NCBI RefSeq assembly: GCF_002419815.1
Contig: NZ_DIGV01000008.1
Coordinates: forward strand, 1-9,297
DNA length: 9,297 nucleotides
Source: Brevundimonas sp. UBA5713
GTDB taxonomy: Bacteria > Pseudomonadota > Alphaproteobacteria > Caulobacterales > Caulobacteraceae
Reading direction: 5' to 3'
The translations under genes and the position numbers were made by a program. Positions within the stretch are counted from its first letter, which is position 1, and the number at the start of each line of letters is the position of its first letter. Under the pieces are notes generated by a model, which made no database searches, had not been told where the DNA came from, and saw only the letters and a program-made list of their open reading frames with translations. Shown one piece after another: positions 4,694 to 9,297 of the stretch.

Positions 4694-5571
4694 GCGACAC
4701 TCCTCTGGGCGGCATCGACGCGCAGATAGGTCGTCAGACCACAGGTCTGGAACTGGCCCGCAGACGGGCCGGATACGCGCTCCGAATGGCCGATATAAAG
4801 GGCACCGCCCGTATTCAGTATGGGCGCAAAACGCGACCAGACCTTCTCCTGGGTCGCGTCGTCGAAATAGATCACCACATTGCGGCAGAAGATCACGTCA
4901 AAGGTGCCGCGCATCGGCCAGTGACCGATCAGGTTCAGCTCTTTGAAAGTCACCAGACGGCGCAGGGTGTCATCGGCGCTGTAATAGCCCGGACGATCAG
5001 TGACGGGCAGGAAATGGCGACGACCCTGCGGCGGAACCGGCGTCAGGATTTCTTCGGAATAGATGCCCTGATGACCTTCGGCGACCATGTTGGGGTCGAT
5101 GTCGGTCGCCAGAATGCGCACATCCAGATCCGCGGCCTCGGGCAACACATCCAACACCGTCAGCGCCATGGAATAGGGCTCTTGGCCGTTAGAGCAGGCC
5201 GCCGACCACAGGCGCACCCGACCGCCCGCCCGTGCATGGGCGGCCAGCTTGGGCATCATCACATCGCGCAGGTGATCGAAATGGTGCGGCTCGCGATAGA
5301 AACGGGTGACATTGGTGGTCAGGGCCGCCGTCATGGCCTGACGCTCTTCTTGGCCATGATCGGATTCGACCAGAGCGATATATTCGGCAAAACTCCGCAG
5401 GCCCAGCGCACGCAGGCGTTTGGCCAGACGCGAATAGACCAGCGCGGCCTTGCCCTCGTGCAGGGCGATGCCCGCGTGACTATGCAGGGCCTCGGCAATG
5501 TGACGAAAATCGCTGGCGGTAAAGGGAAACTCCCCCTCCACCAGCACATCGCGTCCGGTCGTCGTCGTCAT
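4690..5571 (-). CDS. cheR: Chemoreceptor methyltransferase CheR
   Basis: CheR transfers methyl from S-adenosylmethionine to receptor glutamates. It is 293 residues. The N-terminal helical domain (about 15-90) ends in TTNVTRFYREPHHFDHL, a family signature. The SAM-binding part has RLWSAACSNGQEPYSMAL (about 120-137), the acidic ATDID (155-159) and DVIFCRNVVIYFD (225-237), all strongly conserved. The beta-subdomain between about 188 and 210 carries the surface that in E. coli CheR docks the receptor pentapeptide. Its loop is shorter and different in sequence from E. coli, so pentapeptide dependence is plausible but not settled. The start ATG at 5571 overlaps the cheW stop as ATGA; SD is weak, so coupling to cheW translation is likely. 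The extension of about 14 residues before the first conserved Phe is typical. Confidence 0.97.
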   Translation of the reverse strand: MTTTTGRDVLVEGEFPFTASDFRHIAEALHSHAGIALHEGKAALVYSRLAKRLRALGLRSFAEYIALVESDHGQEERQAMTAALTTNVTRFYREPHHFDHLRDVMMPKLAAHARAGGRVRLWSAACSNGQEPYSMALTVLDVLPEAADLDVRILATDIDPNMVAEGHQGIYSEEILTPVPPQGRRHFLPVTDRPGYYSADDTLRRLVTFKELNLIGHWPMRGTFDVIFCRNVVIYFDDATQEKVWSRFAPILNTGGALYIGHSERVSGPSAGQFQTCGLTTYLRVDAAQRSVA

Positions 5572-6041
5572 GCCGCTTCGGCTTCCGCTTCGGCAGGCAG
5601 GACGTGCTCAAGGTCGATCAGGCTGATCATACGGCCGCCTTCGACGGCAAAGATGCCCTTTACGAATGCCTTGACGCTCTCCGAAGCCACATCGGGGGTC
5701 GGCTGGATCGAGGCGTCGGTCAGTTGCACGATGTCGGACACCGCATCGACCAACAGGCCCACCAGACGGCTACCCACATGGGCCACCATGATGACGTGAC
5801 GCTCGGTCGGCTCTCCGGTCTGAAGACCAAAGCGCGAGCCCAGATCGATGATCGGCAGCACGGTGCCGCGCAGATTGATCACGCCCTTCATATAGGCGGG
5901 CGAGCGCGGCAGCGGGGTGGCGGGGGTCCAGCCACGGATCTCACGGACGCTCATAATATCGACGCAAAACTCTTGCTCGCCGATGCGGAAGGCAATCAGC
6001 TCGCGATCGGTACCGGCGACATTGGGGGTGACTTGGGTCAT
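5568..6041 (-). CDS. cheW: Chemotaxis coupling protein CheW
   Basis: CheW is the adaptor linking receptor tips to the P5 domain of CheA in the signalling array. It is 157 residues and essentially one CheW/SH3-like domain: LIAFRIGEQEFCVDIMSVREI (about 15-35), the basic turn RSPAYMKGVINLRGTVLPIIDL (about 46-67), VGLLVDAVSDIV (about 93-104) and a C-terminal LIDLEHVL. The Arg of INLRG matches the conserved receptor-contact region. The tail PAEAEAEAA is a short Glu-Ala run without known role. The gene begins 3 nt after the cheA stop and overlaps cheR by 4 nt. Only a weak GCGAG precedes the start, so translation is probably coupled to cheA. Confidence 0.97.
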   Translation of the reverse strand: MTQVTPNVAGTDRELIAFRIGEQEFCVDIMSVREIRGWTPATPLPRSPAYMKGVINLRGTVLPIIDLGSRFGLQTGEPTERHVIMVAHVGSRLVGLLVDAVSDIVQLTDASIQPTPDVASESVKAFVKGIFAVEGGRMISLIDLEHVLPAEAEAEAA

Positions 6042-6044
6042 GTG

Positions 6045-8372
6045 TTAGCTCGCCATTTTCAGTTCGGATCGAGGGGTATTACGTCGACGTCCGGATGTGA
6101 CCAGCGCGTCGATATCCAGGATCAGGGCCACGCGCCCGTCACCAAGGATGGTGGCCGCCGCCACGCCTTCGACGTGGCGGTAGTTGGTTTCCAGCGACTT
6201 GATGACAACCTGCCGCTGGCCATGGATGGCATCGACCAACAGGCCGGCGCGCTGGCCGCCTTCGGTCTCGACGATCATCACAACCCCGCCCTTCAGCTCC
6301 GTGGGCGTGGCGCGGAAGCCCATGGACTGGCCCACATCGACCAGGGGGACGAACTCGTCGCGGAACATCAGCACCGGATCGACCCCGCCGACCAGATGGA
6401 TGTCCTCCACCTTGGGCGTGAGGCTTTCGACAATGGCCGCCAGCGGGGCCACCAGCGTCTGTTCGGCAGCTCCCACAACCATGCCGTCCAGCACAGCCAG
6501 CGTCAGCGGCAGCGACATGGTAAAGGTCGAACCCTTGCCCGGCGTCGAGGTGATGTTGATGCGGCCACCCAGTGACTGGATGGAGCGGCGCACCACATCC
6601 ATGCCCACGCCACGGCCCGACACATCGGTGATTTCCTTGGCGGTCGAGAACCCCGGCAGGAAAATCAGATTATCGACCTCGTCATCGCTCAGAATCTGGT
6701 CCGGCGTGATCAGACCGCGCTCTTCGGCGATGGCGCGTACACGCTGGCGGTTGATGCCCTTACCGTCGTCGGTGATTTCAATAACGATACGGCCCGAGCG
6801 ATGCAGGGCAGCCAGCTTGACCGTGCCCTCTACGGGCTTGCCCGCGGCTTCGCGCTCTTCGGGGCTCTCAAGGCCATGGTCGATGGCATTGCGCAGCATG
6901 TGGGTGATCGGCTCGGCCAGACGTTCCACCACGGTCTTGTCGACCTCGGTGTCCTCGCCCGCCGTGACCAGCTTCACGCGCTTGCCCGTCATGTCGGCGA
7001 CCTCGCGAACCAGACGCGGCATGCGCTGGAACACCGACTTCACCGGCTGGGCGCGGATAGCCATGACGCTGTCCTGAATCTCGCGCGTGAGCAGCTCGAG
7101 GTCCTCAAGACCCAGCGAGATGTCGGACGAACGGGCCAGACCGCTTTCATGCACGCGCTGGGCCAGCATGGCCTGCTGGATCACCAGTTCGCCCACCGCA
7201 TTGATCAGACGATCCACGCGCTCCAGATCGACCCGAATGGTCACTGGAGCGGCCGCAGCGGGGGCGGACGGCGCATTGGCCGCTGCCGGCGGTGCTGCGG
7301 GCACCGGAGCCGGAGCGGCTTTAGGCTGGGGGCTTTCGGCCTTGGGTGCAGGGGTGCCCCGACGCGCGGCCGTATCGGCCTGCGCCAGAGCGATCAGCGC
7401 TGCCACATCGGCCTCGGCAGCAGGCGCATTGTCCGTAGACGGAACATCCAGCGGCGGCAGGCCAGCATCCAGAGACGGCAGTTCCGGCAGGGTATCATTG
7501 GCCGCGCCCTCGCCCATCACCGGCATGATGTTCAGGTCGCAGTCGGTTTCGACGAAGTCGAATACGTCGCGCACATCGGCCTCGGCAGCGGGGACATCCA
7601 GATGGATGGTCCACACCAGATGAGATTCTGTCGGCTCCAGCGCGTCCAGCAGCGGCAGGCCACTGTCGTCCATCTCGACGCGCGTTGGCCCCAGACGGGC
7701 CAGCTCACGCAGCAGAAGGCCGGTTTCATTGGCATTGGTATAAAGGCGCGGATGCGGGCGGAAGACGATCTTCCAGCCGGTCTGCTGCGCCGCCGCTGAC
7801 GGCGCCGAAAGGTCCGGCAGATCCAAAGGCGGCAGATCGAGAGACGGCAGGCCCCCGTCTAGCGACGGCAGGTCGCCGGGGGCTGCAAAGTCGTCAAGGC
7901 TGAGCGACACCGGCACAAAGCCGAAGTCATCGCCATCCAGATCACCGCTGGCAGCATCCGCGGTGCCCGAAACGGGCGCGCCGTGCGTCAGGGTTTCCAG
8001 CTCGGCGATCAAACCTTGAGAGCGAACGGGGTCCACGGCAGGGCCTGCCCCGCGCGCGGCGGTCACATGGTCATTCAGCACGTCCGAGGCACGCAGCAGG
8101 GTGCGCACAACGGTGTCGTCCACCTCTTTGCGGCCCGAGCGCAGCTCGTCCATCAGGGTCTCGAACACGTGGGCGAACCGGACCAGATCATCCAGACCAA
8201 ACGCCCCTGCTCCGCCCTTTACCGAGTGAACGGCGCGGAAACAGGCATTGATAGTCTCGATGTCGGAATCGCCGGATTCCAGCGCCAACAGATTTGTCTC
8301 GAGATCAGCCAGCAGTTCTTCGCATTCCTGGAAGAATGTGGCCTTGATGGCTTCGAACGGATCTTCGCTCAT
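6045..8372 (-). CDS. cheA: Chemotaxis histidine kinase CheA
   Basis: This 775-residue kinase autophosphorylates under receptor/CheW control and passes phosphate to CheY proteins and CheB. Domains: P1 Hpt (about 1-105) with phospho-accepting His49 in FRAVHSVKGGAGAFGL; a linker; a P2-like domain (about 199-285, starting GWKIVFRPHPRLY and containing LLRELARLG) that should bind the receivers; a long Pro/Ala linker (about 337-377); P3 dimerisation (about 378-440); P4 ATPase with N-box HMLRNAIDHGLE (491-502), G1 DDGKGI (535-540), F-box FLPGFSTA (571-578) and G2 GRGVGMD (586-592); and P5 CheW-like (about 625-760). Repeated L-P-[SP]-L-D units flank the P2-like domain on both sides. The start at 8372 fits the family N-terminus; AAGGA is present but about 12 nt away. 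It lies 34 nt after cheY(I), the widest gap of the operon. Confidence 0.98.
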   Translation of the reverse strand: MSEDPFEAIKATFFQECEELLADLETNLLALESGDSDIETINACFRAVHSVKGGAGAFGLDDLVRFAHVFETLMDELRSGRKEVDDTVVRTLLRASDVLNDHVTAARGAGPAVDPVRSQGLIAELETLTHGAPVSGTADAASGDLDGDDFGFVPVSLSLDDFAAPGDLPSLDGGLPSLDLPPLDLPDLSAPSAAAQQTGWKIVFRPHPRLYTNANETGLLLRELARLGPTRVEMDDSGLPLLDALEPTESHLVWTIHLDVPAAEADVRDVFDFVETDCDLNIMPVMGEGAANDTLPELPSLDAGLPPLDVPSTDNAPAAEADVAALIALAQADTAARRGTPAPKAESPQPKAAPAPVPAAPPAAANAPSAPAAAAPVTIRVDLERVDRLINAVGELVIQQAMLAQRVHESGLARSSDISLGLEDLELLTREIQDSVMAIRAQPVKSVFQRMPRLVREVADMTGKRVKLVTAGEDTEVDKTVVERLAEPITHMLRNAIDHGLESPEEREAAGKPVEGTVKLAALHRSGRIVIEITDDGKGINRQRVRAIAEERGLITPDQILSDDEVDNLIFLPGFSTAKEITDVSGRGVGMDVVRRSIQSLGGRINITSTPGKGSTFTMSLPLTLAVLDGMVVGAAEQTLVAPLAAIVESLTPKVEDIHLVGGVDPVLMFRDEFVPLVDVGQSMGFRATPTELKGGVVMIVETEGGQRAGLLVDAIHGQRQVVIKSLETNYRHVEGVAAATILGDGRVALILDIDALVTSGRRRNTPRSELKMAS

Positions 8373-8407
8373 GACCGGATGCTGTCCTTCGAACTGTGCC
8401 GCAAAAC

Positions 8408-8773
8408 TTAGGCCGCCACGCGACGCACGGCGTCGACCAGACGCACGGGGTCGAACGGCTTGACGATCCAGCCCGTGGCTCCGGCCTCGCGGGCGCGCTG
8501 CTTTTTCGCGGCATCGCTCTCGGTGGTCAGAACCAGAACCGGCACACCGCTGTATTCAGGGTTGGCGCGCATGCCCTCGATGAAGCCGAAGCCGTCCATG
8601 CGGGGCATGTTGATGTCGGTGATGACGATGTCGGGGCGCTCTTCGGCGAGTACCTCCAGACCATGAACGCCATCCACGGCCTGCACGACATTATAGCCGG
8701 CATCCTTCAGGGCCAGCATCAGCATGTCGCGCATGGTGCGCGAGTCATCGACGGTCAGAACGGTTTTGGTCAT
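8408..8773 (-). CDS. cheYI: CheY-type response regulator (first cheY of the operon)
   Basis: This is a compact 121-residue receiver, E. coli CheY-sized. Key residues: Asp9-Asp10, phospho-acceptor Asp53 (ITDINMPRMDG), Thr83, Lys105-Pro106. Asn55 (D+2) and Glu85 (T+2) are the same as in E. coli CheY, which suggests similar self-dephosphorylation. The position of E. coli Tyr106 is Trp102 here (GWIVKPF); the E. coli Tyr106-to-Trp change is known to give a hyperactive CheY. It lies directly before cheA and has no output domain, so it is probably a CheA phosphorylation target acting on the motor or array. The ATG at 8773 overlaps the STAS gene stop as TGATG, with AGGA about 9 nt upstream. Confidence 0.95.
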   Translation of the reverse strand: MTKTVLTVDDSRTMRDMLMLALKDAGYNVVQAVDGVHGLEVLAEERPDIVITDINMPRMDGFGFIEGMRANPEYSGVPVLVLTTESDAAKKQRAREAGATGWIVKPFDPVRLVDAVRRVAA

Positions 8774-9069
8774 CAGGCGGCGTCCTGCATTATGAGGTCA
8801 TCGGGGGAAGCTCCGAACCCAAGCCATTGATCGCTCAGGGCTTCGGACACATTGACGAAGGTCAAATCTTGACCGTCGGCCTGCCACGTACGCACCGCCG
8901 ACAGCAAAATTTGCAGACCCAGTCCGCCCAGACGCTCGACCGCCGAAGCATCGACGCGCAAGGCCTGACCACGGGCCGACAGGAAGGCGGCCTTCACATC
9001 GGCGGCAGATCGCAGATCCAGTACCGGCGGCAGCAGCAAGGTGCCGTTCACGATCAGATTCTCGCTCAT
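8773..9069 (-). CDS. cheX: STAS-domain protein of the che operon (Caulobacter-type CheX)
   Basis: This 98-residue protein is almost entirely one STAS domain: an N-terminal strand pair (GTLLLPPVLDL), helix DVKAAFLSARG, strand ALRVDAS, then VERLGGLGLQILLSAVRTW and strand DLTFVNVSEAL. STAS proteins next to chemoreceptor and cheY genes are common in alphaproteobacteria; their role is uncertain, with modulation of the receptor-kinase array suggested. The usual D-[ST]-x-G phosphorylation loop is Gly48-Gly49-Leu50-Gly51 here, so the phosphorylatable Ser/Thr is missing. In Caulobacter the gene at this place is named cheX; this should not be confused with the unrelated CheX phosphatase of spirochetes and Thermotoga. 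The ATG at 9069 overlaps the receptor stop as TAATG and is preceded by a strong GGAGG. Confidence 0.85.
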   Translation of the reverse strand: MSENLIVNGTLLLPPVLDLRSAADVKAAFLSARGQALRVDASAVERLGGLGLQILLSAVRTWQADGQDLTFVNVSEALSDQWLGFGASPDDLIMQDAA

Positions 9070-9297
9070 TAGAACTCCTCCCAGCCGTCTTCTACGGGCT
9101 GTGCTTTGAGGGCAGTGTTGCCGCGCGTTGCAGTCTTCAGGGCGGCCATGGTTTCTGCCACCGAGCGCGGACGCTCTGCGGTATCCTCATCGGCCGGACG
9201 CAAAGGCTTGGCAGGCGGAGCCATCGGGGCCGCTTGGGCCACCGGTGCTGCAGGCTGCGGCTGCGGCTTGGGAGCCATCGGCGCGGGCGCAGGCCTG
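9069..9297 (-). CDS. mcpA: Chemoreceptor (McpA-like methyl-accepting chemotaxis protein), C-terminal tail only
   Basis: An open frame enters from the right edge and ends in TAA at 9069-9071; about 75 residues are visible. It is a Pro/Ala/Gln-rich linker (KPQPQPAAPVAQAAPMAPPA), a more conserved stretch (RSVAETMAALKTATRGNTAL) and a terminal GWEEF. A flexible linker ending in x-W-x-x-F is the CheR/CheB-tethering pentapeptide of many receptors (NWETF in E. coli). This and the first place in a Caulobacter-order che operon identify the gene as a receptor, although no signalling domain is visible in the window. In Caulobacter, McpA is degraded in a cell-cycle-dependent way and its C-terminus is needed; the tail here could hold comparable determinants. 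The codons for GWEEF contain the SD of the next gene. Confidence 0.8.
   Translation of the reverse strand, partial: RPAPAPMAPKPQPQPAAPVAQAAPMAPPAKPLRPADEDTAERPRSVAETMAALKTATRGNTALKAQPVEDGWEEF
9075..9082 (-). promoter_or_regulatory. Strong Shine-Dalgarno of cheX, embedded in the receptor pentapeptide codons
   Basis: On the minus strand GGGAGGAG lies within TGG-GAG-GAG, the codons for Trp-Glu-Glu. Its GGAGG core (9077-9081) is 7 nt from the ATG at 9069. It is the best ribosome-binding site in the operon and makes efficient cheX translation likely even if re-initiation fails. Confidence 0.75.

Noticed and set aside
5572..5600. Repeated GCTTCGGCTTCCGCTTCGG at the cheW 3' end as a regulatory repeat
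   Set aside because: It simply encodes the Glu-Ala run EAEAEA; there is no further copy or symmetry.
4786..5799. Long plus-strand open frames opposite cheR/cheW (and similar ones opposite cheA)
   Set aside because: They are antisense to well-conserved che genes, lack SD sites and have His/Gln/Arg-rich compositions typical of GC-rich antisense frames.
1..9297. tRNA, rRNA, CRISPR arrays, insertion sequences or attachment sites
   Set aside because: No cloverleaf, spaced direct repeats, transposase or terminal inverted repeats were seen; the window is densely coding with uniform composition.

Overview
The window is GC-rich and mostly filled by one long minus-strand chemotaxis operon. In transcription order, from the right edge leftwards, it reads: chemoreceptor (3' end only) - STAS protein (cheX) - cheY(I) - cheA - cheW - cheR - cheB - cheY(II) - cheD - cheU - cleA/cheY(III) - cheE. 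This order matches, from memory, the major che cluster of Caulobacter crescentus (mcpA-cheX-cheYI-cheA-cheW-cheR-cheB-cheYII-cheD-cheU-cheYIII-cheE). I therefore infer a stalked or swarmer-type alphaproteobacterium of the Caulobacterales, such as Caulobacter, Brevundimonas or a relative. No database search was possible, so the genus is open.

Layout. (1) 1-363, minus: an exported protein of unknown function, running off the left edge. (2) 418-768, plus: a DUF1491-type protein with a TTG start, followed by a textbook intrinsic terminator at 778-804. (3) 881-1261, plus: an unrecognised 126-residue protein, convergent with the che operon and only 9 nt from its end. (4) 1271-9297, minus: the che operon. 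Nearly all its genes overlap by 1-4 nt or are separated by fewer than 12 nt; the longest gap is 34 nt, in front of cheA. The operon promoter lies outside the window, upstream of the receptor gene. No intrinsic terminator with a U-tract is visible after cheE.

How the genes work together. The receptor ends in a W-E-E-F docking peptide for the adaptation enzymes. CheW couples the receptor to the kinase CheA. CheA would pass phosphate from His49 to three separate receiver proteins and to the methylesterase CheB. CheR (methyltransferase), CheB (esterase/deamidase) and CheD (deamidase) set receptor sensitivity. CheU carries a D-x-x-x-Q motif like the CheZ/CheT phosphatases and may be the missing CheY-P phosphatase. 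CleA is a receiver with an arginine-rich tail of the type linked to cyclic-di-GMP effectors, which would connect motility to the second messenger. CheE and the STAS protein are accessory and poorly understood.

The most interesting part is the distal accessory segment, about 1795-2736. There cheD, cheU and cleA each finish in a short acidic/leucine/phenylalanine peptide (GDLELF, GELHLFD, QADIDALL) resembling known CheY-P-docking peptides. The cleA one closely resembles the FliM N-terminal motif.
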